DNA of 64,000 nucleotides from Bacteroidales bacterium UBA4179 (lineage in GTDB: Bacteria; Bacteroidota; Bacteroidia; Bacteroidales; Dysgonomonadaceae): assembly GCA_002381125.1 (NCBI GenBank), contig DFUT01000024.1, positions 80,054 through 144,053 on the forward strand. Direction: 5' to 3'. Shown piece by piece: positions 16,655 through 25,236 of this stretch; the first letter of the stretch is position 1, and the number at the start of each line of letters is the position of its first letter. Position numbers and translations under genes: made by a program. Below the pieces are notes generated by a model, which made no database searches, was not told where the DNA came from, and was given only the letters and a program-made list of their open reading frames with translations.

Positions 16655-18973
16655 TCAAGGTTGAAATGTACTAAACATTTTGAAATTGTTTTCCGGTACA
16701 TTGATGATCATGGTGGTTGAACTCACATCCAGTGTTTCGGAGGAATTCATATAATTGTACCAAATGCCCGTTTTGGGGAAAGTGGCATTTGTCGTAATCG
16801 CCGTATTGGTGAAATTTCCAATAACGACTACTTGTTTGGTTCCGTCGGCATCGGATAAAGTGAGAAAACGTCCGTTTTCCCAATCGGTATCGGTGACTTT
16901 CCATTGCAGGGTTGCTGTTGAAGTGAACATTTCCGGGTGATCCATACGTAATGCGATGAGCTTTGTATACGTATCATGCAGCTGTTTTCGTTGAGGAACG
17001 TCAAGGTAGTCCCATTTGATTGGTTTTCTGCCCGTACGCCCGTTCTCTTCAATGGAAATATCGTACCCCATTTCTCCGAATTGCCATATCATCTTTGGGC
17101 CGGGGACGGTGAAGAAGAATGCAGCATTGGCCGATAATTGCGACATGCGGGCGGTAAGATCGGTTTTCAGTTTCCCGTTACCCCACTGTATTTGTTTGTA
17201 CGCGGCACGTTCTTCGTCGTGGCTTTCCATATAGCTTACCAGGCTGTTTGCAGGACGCGAAGAGGTATTGTAGTAGGTACCCGAGAAATCGGAGCCATCT
17301 TTCCATCCCATTGCAGATTGGCAATAATTCCAGTTCATGTTTCTCCATACCATCATCCCGTTGTTGGCTAATTCGCTTTCTTCCTTGTCGTCACAGAAAT
17401 GTTCCAGAATAACGTATGCATTGGGTTTTACGGATTTGATGGCAGCATTGTAATCTTTCAAAATAGCAATGCGTGAGGCATCGTAGTTGCCTGCTGTAGC
17501 TTCCGTGCTTTGCTTTTGTGTAAATCCTTTTGTCAGATCGAATCGGAAACCATCGATACGGTATTCTTCCAGCAGAAATTTCAGGTTTCGTTTCACGAAA
17601 GTGCGTACCAAAGACGATTCGTGGTTGAAATCGTGGAAAACGCTGTACGGATGAGGGGCGTCCACATTAAACCAAGGGTTGTTGGGTGCCGTTTTATTGT
17701 TTGCACTATCCCAATAAAGTCTGGCAAAAGGATGATTGCTTGTGGCATGATTGTATACCACATCGAAGATAACCGCAATACCGCGTTTGTGGCATTCATC
17801 AATGAATTGTTTGTACATATGGTCTGTGCCGTAGGCTTTGTCCATTGCGAAATAGAAACAGGGATTGTACCCCCAGCTGTCGTTTCCGTCGAATTCTTGT
17901 ACCGGCATCAGTTCAATGGCATTTACTCCCAACGATTTCAGATAATCGAGTTTTTGCAAAGCTCCATTGATATCGTTTGAAGAAGTGAAATCACGCAACA
18001 GCATTTCATAAATCACCAGATTATCCACCGCCGGAGGTGTGAAATCGGAGATTTGCCAAGAATACGTATCGGGTTGAATTTTAAAAACGGAAACGATGCC
18101 GATCGCTCCTTTTTTCGGATAGGTTTTGTTATCCGGATATGTGGAGATAGGAATATAGGGGTCGTTATCGGGATCGAGAATCTTTCTTGCATACGCATCT
18201 GCTAAACGTGTTACCTCGCCGTTTTTTGTTCCGACATAATATTGAAAGGCATATTCTTTGTCTGCTTTCAGATCGCTGAGAGTGATCCACCAGCAACCTT
18301 TATTGTCGTCGCGATACATCTGCGATTGCTCGTCGTTGCTCAGTGTCCAGTTATTGAAATCGCCGACTACATGGGCAAAATCTTTGTGATTGCCGTTTTT
18401 GTCTTTGTCGTAAAGTACCAGCGTGACGGTGGAATTATCGATGATATTGATACCGTCTATTGCGTTGGAGGGGAGTGGAGCATGTTTTATGGCAGCGGGT
18501 TCAAAAGGATGAAATCGGTTGTCGGTAACGGTAATAAAGAAATCGTTCTCGAGACCTTTTTTTGTGCCGTCGGCACTGCGGATGACAATACCGATTTTGG
18601 TTACCGGTGTTTCGCCCGAACCAAACCATTGTCGTATGGATGGTGAAAGCGTGATGCTCCAAGTGTTGGGCTCGATAACGGTCATTTTGCATTTCTCCAG
18701 GTTCTGCTCCCATGCAGCAGGAACATACAGCCATTGTCCTTCCGAAACAACCCCTGTATGGATATAAACATCGCCTTTATAACTATAAAGCGCAGATGTT
18801 TTGGGTGCTTTGAAGATAATGGTCAGGGGCTTATCCGCATCGGGTTCTGTGGGGATGATATTGAAGCCTTCTTTTATTTCTGCAACAGGTGGTTCTATTT
18901 CAGGAGTATCGTTTTTGCTACAAGAGACAAAAATTAGCGCTATCAGCCACAGTATTTTATATAGATCTTTCAT
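16655..18973 (-). CDS. Surface GH13 alpha-amylase-family lipoprotein with CBM48-like module
   Basis: A 772-aa retaining alpha-glucan hydrolase likely displayed on the cell surface, in the position SusG would fill. Signal peptide II ends LIFVSC with the lipidated cysteine at 18, followed by SKNDTPE. Residues about 35-155 form a beta-sandwich resembling a starch-binding module, and about 175-265 a CBM48-like module (HVVGDFNNWTLSNDEQ). The GH13 barrel starts near 315. Region I is DVVYNHA, the nucleophile is Asp479 in GFRFDLTKG, the acid/base is Glu524 in VILEHF, and the third acid is Asp586 in ESHDEER. The modular layout resembles pullulanase-type GH13 enzymes more than classical SusG, so alpha-1,6 activity is possible but unproven. 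It lies 23 bp after susA. Confidence 0.88.
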   Translation of the reverse strand: MKDLYKILWLIALIFVSCSKNDTPEIEPPVAEIKEGFNIIPTEPDADKPLTIIFKAPKTSALYSYKGDVYIHTGVVSEGQWLYVPAAWEQNLEKCKMTVIEPNTWSITLSPSIRQWFGSGETPVTKIGIVIRSADGTKKGLENDFFITVTDNRFHPFEPAAIKHAPLPSNAIDGINIIDNSTVTLVLYDKDKNGNHKDFAHVVGDFNNWTLSNDEQSQMYRDDNKGCWWITLSDLKADKEYAFQYYVGTKNGEVTRLADAYARKILDPDNDPYIPISTYPDNKTYPKKGAIGIVSVFKIQPDTYSWQISDFTPPAVDNLVIYEMLLRDFTSSNDINGALQKLDYLKSLGVNAIELMPVQEFDGNDSWGYNPCFYFAMDKAYGTDHMYKQFIDECHKRGIAVIFDVVYNHATSNHPFARLYWDSANNKTAPNNPWFNVDAPHPYSVFHDFNHESSLVRTFVKRNLKFLLEEYRIDGFRFDLTKGFTQKQSTEATAGNYDASRIAILKDYNAAIKSVKPNAYVILEHFCDDKEESELANNGMMVWRNMNWNYCQSAMGWKDGSDFSGTYYNTSSRPANSLVSYMESHDEERAAYKQIQWGNGKLKTDLTARMSQLSANAAFFFTVPGPKMIWQFGEMGYDISIEENGRTGRKPIKWDYLDVPQRKQLHDTYTKLIALRMDHPEMFTSTATLQWKVTDTDWENGRFLTLSDADGTKQVVVIGNFTNTAITTNATFPKTGIWYNYMNSSETLDVSSTTMIINVPENNFKMFSTFQP

Positions 18974-18996
18974 GCTTTGTTGATGAAGAGGTTTAT

Positions 18997-20829
18997 TTAT
19001 AATTCAATTATGTATATCTGCTTTGGTGTAAGCTTGAGCGCAGTGTTTAAATTGAGTTGTCGTTCGGTTAAAATGTCGAATCCGGTTGATTTGCCTTTAA
19101 GCGACTCGGTATATCGATCCAATTCGATGGTTACATTCTTTGAAGTTCCGTTCATAAAAACCATTACGCTTTTTTCTCCGAGATAGCGTTCATAGGCATA
19201 AACTCCTTTTTGAAGCGCGTAGTGTTTCATTTTTCCATTAGCTATTATATCATTTCCTTGTCGCCATTTAAGTAGTTTCTGCATAAAACGGAATGCTTCG
19301 TTTTGTAAACTATCGCGCCCATCGGTAGTGAACCAGTTTACATCGTCTTTCGGCCATCCGCCGGGAACATCCTGACGGATATCGCCGTCGCTTTTTTGTT
19401 TATTCCCGTTCATCAACAGCTCTGTACCGTAATACAATTGCGGTATTCCCGGCATGGTAAGCAAAAACGTGATGCCTTGTTTAAATACAGAAAGATCAGT
19501 GGGATATTCCGGTAAAAAGCGGTCGGTATCGTGATTATCGAGAAAACGGAGTACGTGATAAACATCGGCATACACAAAATCGTAGGTCATATGCTCATAT
19601 ATACTGTGTAGACCGCCGTTCCATTCCGATGTTTCTTGAAAAAATGCCGTGTGAGCCAATCCCATGAAAGGGAAATCCATGACGGTTTTTAATTGTGTGT
19701 TATTTGGATTGAGTTTGCTGTCTTTCTGCCAAAAAGAGGTTCCGATGGAATTATTGAGCCATGCTTCACCCACAATATTAAAGTCGGGGTATTCTTTATA
19801 AACTGCTTTGCACCAATCGACCATCATATCATAATCGGCATAAGGATAAGTGTCTTGACGAATACCGTCGATACCGGCATATTCGATCCACCAAATGCTG
19901 TTTTGAATGAGATAGGTGGCTACATGGCGATTGCGTTGGTTAAGGTCGGGCATGGTGGGGACGAACCATCCATCGGTCATGCATTTTTTATCGTATTCCG
20001 ACGCATACTTATCGAAAAAAACTTCTTTCTTGTGTGATGTTTGAACGTAATGGTCGAGATTGTTGAACCAATCTTTCGATGGGATATCTTTCATCCACGG
20101 ATGGTCGCTTCCACAATGATTAAAGATCATATCCATTACTACTTTCATGCCTTTGGAATGGGTATCGTTGATGAGCTTTACGTAATCTTCATTGGTGCCG
20201 AGACGGGGATCAACCCGATAATAATCGGTGGTTGCATAGCCGTGATATGAGCCGCCTTCCATATCGTTTTCCAAAACGGGATTAAGCCATATAGCCGTGA
20301 TGCCCAGTTCGGCAAGATAATCCAGATGATCCGAAATACCTTTTAAATCGCCGCCATGACGAGCATCGGGATCGTTTCTATCGACTTTATACGGCATTCG
20401 CATGGGGATTTGATCGTTGGAGGGGTCACCGTTTGCAAACCGATCAGGCATGATGAGATAAAGGACATCTGAAGAATCGAATCCCTTGATATTTCGACGC
20501 GAAGAATCGCGTTGTTTGAGTTCGTAGGGAATGGTTATTTTCTTTTTTCCATTCGTGAAAACGATATCGAATTTTTCGGGTTTACTGTTCGAAATATCGA
20601 GATACAATAGCAAATAATTGGGGCTTTCGAGCGATACGACCTCTTTCAGATAAACATGTGGCGAAGTAATCGTAGCCTTGTAATCGGCAATATTGTTTCC
20701 GTAAACCATCAATTGCAATTCGGGTTCCTGCATTCCACTCCACCAAAAAGCCGGCTCAACCTTCAGCTGTTGGGCTTGGAGAACAATAACCGCGAATAAT
20801 AAAAAAAAAGATAATGTTGTTTTTTTCAT
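18997..20829 (-). CDS. susA: Periplasmic neopullulanase / alpha-amylase (SusA-type GH13)
   Basis: GH13 enzyme that cuts imported malto-oligosaccharides in the periplasm. The start at 20829 is chosen because it gives a signal peptide (KKTTLSFFLLFAVIVLQAQ); the frame runs 23 codons further up but without export features. The product is 610 aa, close to the 617 aa of Bacteroides SusA. An N-terminal cyclomaltodextrinase-type beta domain (about 20-110, VEPAFWWSGMQEPELQLMVY) precedes the barrel. Active-site residues are Asp326 (GIRQDTYPYAD), Glu355 (IVGEAWLN) and Asp434 (LDNHDTDRFL). It follows the susF-like gene after a 72-bp gap that holds a strong hairpin. Confidence 0.93.
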   Translation of the reverse strand: MKKTTLSFFLLFAVIVLQAQQLKVEPAFWWSGMQEPELQLMVYGNNIADYKATITSPHVYLKEVVSLESPNYLLLYLDISNSKPEKFDIVFTNGKKKITIPYELKQRDSSRRNIKGFDSSDVLYLIMPDRFANGDPSNDQIPMRMPYKVDRNDPDARHGGDLKGISDHLDYLAELGITAIWLNPVLENDMEGGSYHGYATTDYYRVDPRLGTNEDYVKLINDTHSKGMKVVMDMIFNHCGSDHPWMKDIPSKDWFNNLDHYVQTSHKKEVFFDKYASEYDKKCMTDGWFVPTMPDLNQRNRHVATYLIQNSIWWIEYAGIDGIRQDTYPYADYDMMVDWCKAVYKEYPDFNIVGEAWLNNSIGTSFWQKDSKLNPNNTQLKTVMDFPFMGLAHTAFFQETSEWNGGLHSIYEHMTYDFVYADVYHVLRFLDNHDTDRFLPEYPTDLSVFKQGITFLLTMPGIPQLYYGTELLMNGNKQKSDGDIRQDVPGGWPKDDVNWFTTDGRDSLQNEAFRFMQKLLKWRQGNDIIANGKMKHYALQKGVYAYERYLGEKSVMVFMNGTSKNVTIELDRYTESLKGKSTGFDILTERQLNLNTALKLTPKQIYIIEL

Positions 20830-20853
20830 TGAAAAAGAGTTTTTAGACAAATT

Positions 20854-20884
20854 ATGGCGATGCAACGTTGAGCTGCATCGCCAT
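20854..20884 (-). other. Intercistronic hairpin between susF-like and susA
   Basis: A perfect 11-bp stem (ATGGCGATGCA at 20854-20864, TGCATCGCCAT at 20874-20884) with a 9-base loop. No T run follows on the minus strand, so it is more likely an mRNA stabiliser or partial attenuator than a full terminator. Confidence 0.65.
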
Positions 20885-20901
20885 GTGGAGATCAACAAAT
20901 T

Positions 20902-22320
20902 TTACTTTTGAATGAAATAGTAGTTGCCGGAGATATCGTTAAATAGCACGACATAGGTTCCTGCTTGGATTTCTATATTTGAACCGTTTTGTACACCAAT
21001 GCCTATGGGGAATAATTCTGATCCCCAGTTGATATCCCAGTTGTCGATTTCACGGAATTTTCCTTCGGTATCCTCATCAAATGTATACGTGACATACCAG
21101 ACATGATTATTGGAACTTTCGGCTGGTAACATCTCAACATCCGATGTCCATTCGGTGAAGCCACCGATCAAACCAATACCTTTTTCCATATAGCTCGGTG
21201 GAGTTATTGTTGACGGTTCGATGGTAAGGGTATGGTTAATAGAGTTCAATATGATGGTATAATAGCCGTCGGCAGGAACTTTTATATCTCCGGAGCCCCC
21301 ATCATTATGAACATATACACCATCTTTTGCACCCCATTGTTCTTCCCAGCTTCCTACATCACGGATCAACTTGAATCCTCTTGATGCCCAGAAATAACCG
21401 GTAAAGGTAAATTCACCTGCACCTTCGTCATTGTATTTATATCCTTCAACCACATTTAAGGGATAAATTGAAACACCGAGACCGTCAACGGAATTATTCC
21501 ATTTTCCGTCAGCCATGCCAATAATGTAATAGGGTTTCACGTCTACTTCGGTGAAGCGTTTCAAAGCCGTTACGGTTATTATCACGCTTGCGGTGGCATT
21601 GCTGTTTCCGTCGGTGATAGTATAGGTAAATTCATCCGGTCCCGTATAATCTTTTTCAGGAGTATAGATAATTGAATTCCCACTAATCCCAGCTTTTCCG
21701 TGTGTAGGCTGTGTTACTCTAACCAATGTAATGGGATCATTTTCATAATCGGTATCGTTCAGTGTCACATCGTATTTCAGTTGTTCGTTCTTGATGGCTA
21801 TAAGCGTATCGTTTACGGCAACAGGGGGGAAGTTGTAAGTCGTTACAGTAAATGCCATTACAGGTGTCGCATAAAGTGCTTTTGTCCCGTTTTTCACAAT
21901 GTATGCTAAAAGTTTGGCATAAGCAGTGTGCTCGTCTAATGTAGGATTCAGTGTTTTTAGAATATCGTTGATTTCGGCGTAGGTCGTTTTGAGTATTGAT
22001 TCGCTTAATGTTACAGGAAGAGGTTTGGATATGTCAAATTCTTCTGTATCCGATAATAAAACGCTGTAAACTATCGTTGCATTATTATCCATTAATGTTG
22101 GAGGAGTGACACGCATGAAGTCGAACGTGTTTTCAATGTTTTCCCCCGTGACGATCAATGGATCGGTCAGAATAGTTGCACTGAAATTTGTATCCTGCAG
22201 TGGTTCTTGTTCGTAAATCGTTGGTTCTGCAACAAACTGATCGTCATAAGGATCGGAACATCCCCAAAAAACAGTGCTAACCATTATAACAACTGACATA
22301 TAAAAGAATATATTTTTCAT
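20902..22320 (-). CDS. SusF/SusE-like starch-binding outer-membrane lipoprotein with inserted Big_9/cadherin-like domain
   Basis: A 472-aa surface lipoprotein, lipidated at Cys21 (VFWGC). Residues about 30-160 are a SusE/F-type N-terminal domain. Residues about 165-252 form a Big_9/cadherin-like (VCBS-type) domain with the hallmark series VAVNDTLIAIKN, VTLNDTDYENDPITLV and FTYTITDGNSNATASV. Two tandem starch-binding-type modules follow (about 263-375 and 380-472), each with aromatic residues suited to glucan stacking. Both modules align clearly with the neighbouring SusE protein. The extra Ig-like domain is unusual for a SusE/F family member. It follows susE by 76 bp with a hairpin between them. 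Confidence 0.82.
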   Translation of the reverse strand: MKNIFFYMSVVIMVSTVFWGCSDPYDDQFVAEPTIYEQEPLQDTNFSATILTDPLIVTGENIENTFDFMRVTPPTLMDNNATIVYSVLLSDTEEFDISKPLPVTLSESILKTTYAEINDILKTLNPTLDEHTAYAKLLAYIVKNGTKALYATPVMAFTVTTYNFPPVAVNDTLIAIKNEQLKYDVTLNDTDYENDPITLVRVTQPTHGKAGISGNSIIYTPEKDYTGPDEFTYTITDGNSNATASVIITVTALKRFTEVDVKPYYIIGMADGKWNNSVDGLGVSIYPLNVVEGYKYNDEGAGEFTFTGYFWASRGFKLIRDVGSWEEQWGAKDGVYVHNDGGSGDIKVPADGYYTIILNSINHTLTIEPSTITPPSYMEKGIGLIGGFTEWTSDVEMLPAESSNNHVWYVTYTFDEDTEGKFREIDNWDINWGSELFPIGIGVQNGSNIEIQAGTYVVLFNDISGNYYFIQK

Positions 22321-22356
22321 TTCTGTTTATTTTTTGAACTGTTTGATAAATTGATT

Positions 22357-22390
22357 CAAGCGCTCTGACCTGAGAAGGTCAGAACGCTTG
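22357..22390 (-). other. Intercistronic hairpin between susE and the susF-like gene
   Basis: A long stem with only one mismatch: CAAGCG pairs with CGCTTG outside, and TCTGACCT pairs with AGGTCAGA inside, closed by a GAGA tetraloop. No T run follows on the minus strand. It lies in the 76-bp gap between the two lipoprotein genes. Confidence 0.7.
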
Positions 22391-22396
22391 TCGTAT

Positions 22397-23620
22397 TTAT
22401 TTTTGAATGAAGGTATAGAATCCATCTACATCGTTGAAAATGATCAAATATTTACCTCCTTTAGCGGGAATATTGGGTCCGTCGTCGGTCGCAATTCCTA
22501 TGGGGAAATGAATTCCGCCCCAATTGTTATCCCATTTGTTGTCAACTCGGAATTTTACTTCTCCGTCAGAACTAAATATGCATTCTGTATACCAAACATG
22601 GTTGTTGAGCGGTTTTTCGTCTTCATCTACTAGGAAAGGATGCATTTCAATGTCAGGTGTATTCCCCCAATCATTGATTGCACCGACTAATCCCATGTTG
22701 TCGAACAGTGGTGGAGTTATGGATGTTTTTTCTATTGTCAGCGTGTTGTTTATGGAGTTCAGCAGAATGGTATAATAACCGTTTTCCGGAACCTTGAAGT
22801 TGGAAGGTTCCAGACTGGGATTTTTCATTACGGGGCTGTTAATCCCTGCGCTTCCGTTATTTCCCCATTGTATTTCCCAACTTCCCAGATCTCGGATTAT
22901 TTTGAATTCATCGTTCGTATTGAAATATCCCGTGTAAGTAAAAATACCGTTTCCTTCGGAATCATATTTATTCCCTTCCACAACGCTTAATGGAACAATA
23001 GAAACCCCTAATCCCGAAAGATCGTTCGTCCACTTCTTGTCTCCTAAGCCGATTAAATACCAGAATACGAGTTTTTTTGCTTTATCGTATGAGGTCAGGT
23101 CTTCCATAAAATACGGAAGTATCTTTAGTTTGATGACGTTTGAATAGGCGGGTTTTACAATGGGTATGCTATCCAACGGAGTTGGGGTTGCTGTACTAAC
23201 TATCGCCTTTAATCTCACATACACATTTATGACAGTAGGGGGATTAGGCATTTGTCCTTTATATAAAGCCAATATAGCTTTATTCATATCTTTTATATTG
23301 ACAGGGACTTTTTCTCCATTTACAGGAGTTGCGAGTTCAACGTTGTCTGTCATATCTTCACTGAAAGATGCCTGAACATGATACATTACGGCAGCGGTAA
23401 AGCCATAATCGGGTTGATCACAAGTTAATGTGTCCATGTTTTTCTCGTTGTTGTCTTCTTCCAACGCATAGATATAATCGGCGTATTTGGGTTGGTTTAA
23501 TTTAAAAGTTAATTCGCCGGTTTCAGCAAGTGGATTTATGGTTACGAGTTCGTCTTCTTGGCAAGCATTAAATCCGACCATAAAGAGTAAACCAACCAGT
23601 ATAATATTTATTTTTTTCAT
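22397..23620 (-). CDS. susE: SusE-like starch-binding outer-membrane lipoprotein
   Basis: A 407-aa surface lipoprotein, lipidated at Cys20 (VGFNAC) and followed by acidic QEDE, which fits surface export in this phylum. An N-terminal SusE-type domain (about 30-175, ELTFKLNQPKYADYIYALEE) is followed by two starch-binding modules (about 186-300 and 305-407). In Sus systems SusE binds starch without hydrolysing it and helps hold it near SusC/SusD. Its C-terminal two-thirds is clearly paralogous to the next gene (shared LGVSI.PL.VVEG.KY and IRD.GSWE.QWG), pointing to a tandem duplication. It lies 27 bp after susD. Confidence 0.87.
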   Translation of the reverse strand: MKKINIILVGLLFMVGFNACQEDELVTINPLAETGELTFKLNQPKYADYIYALEEDNNEKNMDTLTCDQPDYGFTAAVMYHVQASFSEDMTDNVELATPVNGEKVPVNIKDMNKAILALYKGQMPNPPTVINVYVRLKAIVSTATPTPLDSIPIVKPAYSNVIKLKILPYFMEDLTSYDKAKKLVFWYLIGLGDKKWTNDLSGLGVSIVPLSVVEGNKYDSEGNGIFTYTGYFNTNDEFKIIRDLGSWEIQWGNNGSAGINSPVMKNPSLEPSNFKVPENGYYTILLNSINNTLTIEKTSITPPLFDNMGLVGAINDWGNTPDIEMHPFLVDEDEKPLNNHVWYTECIFSSDGEVKFRVDNKWDNNWGGIHFPIGIATDDGPNIPAKGGKYLIIFNDVDGFYTFIQK

Positions 23621-23647
23621 CGTTCTCTTTATTTTTAATTTCCATTT

Positions 23648-25219
23648 TTAGTAGCCTGGATTTTGTCTTAAATTATCATTTGCATTTAAGTCATCTGCCG
23701 GTAGAGGCATTAAGTTCAGGTGAGAAGGTAAGGAGGTACCGTTGGCAACGCCACCTTTCCAGTCCCAATTGTAACTGCTGCCCGTGAAATAGCCATAGCG
23801 AATCAAATCGGTGCGTCGACGACCTTCAAAGTAAAATTCTCTTGCCCATTCGTCTAAAATTACGTCTTTATCTATAGTTATCAATTGTTTTGCATTAGCT
23901 CTATCTCTTATTTCATTTATGGCTTGCAATGCGGTATAACCATCAATTGGAGAGGCTCCTCTCACAACAGCTTCAGCATAGGTTAAATATGCCTCGGCAG
24001 CACGCATGAAGGGAACATCCGTATCGGGAAATTCAATATCACTAGTTGGTTTCCCATCAGCACGTAGATTCCAGAATTTCTGGACCGAAATACCTTCTTT
24101 AAATTTGGTAACGTCTGTTATGTATAAGGTTCTGTCAGTGGAATAAAGTAATGCTCTCTCGTCTTTTGCCTGACTTGTTAAGTCATTTGATTCCGGAACA
24201 TTTCCGTCGGGGAAGAATTTTTTTACCAATGTTGCACGTGCGCGGTTTCCACCCCAACCACCTGTTGTACCCCAGGTTGGCATGCCATCGGTTCGGGTTG
24301 CATCAATTAGAAAGATGGATGATCCCCAATTTTTGGTTTTCACTCCATCCGCAGCTATTGGATAGATAATTTCGTTTTGGGCATCATTTATCGATGATCC
24401 GTCTATACTACCTGCATTGTCTGCCATAAACAAATATTTGTATTTGGATGCCAATTGGTAAGGTGAATCGATTACTTTTTTTGCATAAGTGGCTGCATCA
24501 TTCCACTGGGCTGTTCCCGTGTAAACTTCTGCATTCAGATACATTCGCGCCAGTAACATCCAAACAGCAGCTTTATCCACCCGATAATAAGGGGCTGCTT
24601 TTGGTTCGTACATATCCGGTTCTATTTCTTTCAATTCGGCTTCGATCCATTTAAACAAATCTGCACGTTTGATTTGTTTGGGAGGTTCTGCACTGACAAT
24701 AGTTGTAAAAGGAACGTTGCCAAATATGTCCATCAGGTAATAGTAAGCTAACGCACGAAGATATCGGACTTCGGCACGCTTGGTAATTAAGTCCTCCTGT
24801 GTACTTGAGGTTTCCGACAAATAATGGTTGGCAATAGTAACTACGAAATATAGACGGGCATATAACCCTTTTAAAGCCGGATTGGTTGAGGTAAAGCTTG
24901 ATCGATTCATAGTTACCACTTCGATATCTCCCCAGGCGCATATCGCTTCATCGGTGGGTAATTCTTGGCTAACCCACAATGTTCTGTATAGCGAAAACCG
25001 TCCTTCATCATCAATATCAATATCATTATTTCCGTCTGGACCTACTTGCCCGGTTAAAGCCCATGATGCATATACTTTGGCAAAAACTTTTTGTTCGTCA
25101 AAAGTTTGGACGGTGGAAGGATCTATGGGCTTTATATCGAGATCTTGTATACATGATGTCATTCCAATTGCTGCAACGATAGACATCAGATAAACATGGA
25201 TTTTCTTATTTATTTTCAT
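23648..25219 (-). CDS. susD: SusD/RagB-family starch-binding lipoprotein
   Basis: A 523-aa outer-membrane lipoprotein that forms the lid of the SusC channel and captures glycan. It is lipidated at Cys23 (IGMTSC). The family signature is helical TPR-like repeats, with the core segment RAEVRYLRALAYYYLMDIFG and a C-terminal RTDLIRYG segment near the end (FYFEGRRRTDLIRYGYF). It ends with the frequent LRQNPGY tail. It follows susC by 17 bp, the standard arrangement. Glycan specificity comes from the operon context, not from this sequence alone. Confidence 0.94.
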   Translation of the reverse strand: MKINKKIHVYLMSIVAAIGMTSCIQDLDIKPIDPSTVQTFDEQKVFAKVYASWALTGQVGPDGNNDIDIDDEGRFSLYRTLWVSQELPTDEAICAWGDIEVVTMNRSSFTSTNPALKGLYARLYFVVTIANHYLSETSSTQEDLITKRAEVRYLRALAYYYLMDIFGNVPFTTIVSAEPPKQIKRADLFKWIEAELKEIEPDMYEPKAAPYYRVDKAAVWMLLARMYLNAEVYTGTAQWNDAATYAKKVIDSPYQLASKYKYLFMADNAGSIDGSSINDAQNEIIYPIAADGVKTKNWGSSIFLIDATRTDGMPTWGTTGGWGGNRARATLVKKFFPDGNVPESNDLTSQAKDERALLYSTDRTLYITDVTKFKEGISVQKFWNLRADGKPTSDIEFPDTDVPFMRAAEAYLTYAEAVVRGASPIDGYTALQAINEIRDRANAKQLITIDKDVILDEWAREFYFEGRRRTDLIRYGYFTGSSYNWDWKGGVANGTSLPSHLNLMPLPADDLNANDNLRQNPGY

Positions 25220-25236
25220 TGCCTTGTTTTTTAATG

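Noticed and set aside
18997..20898. Longer start for susA at 20898
   Set aside because: The extra 23 residues precede a perfect signal peptide and run through the intercistronic hairpin.
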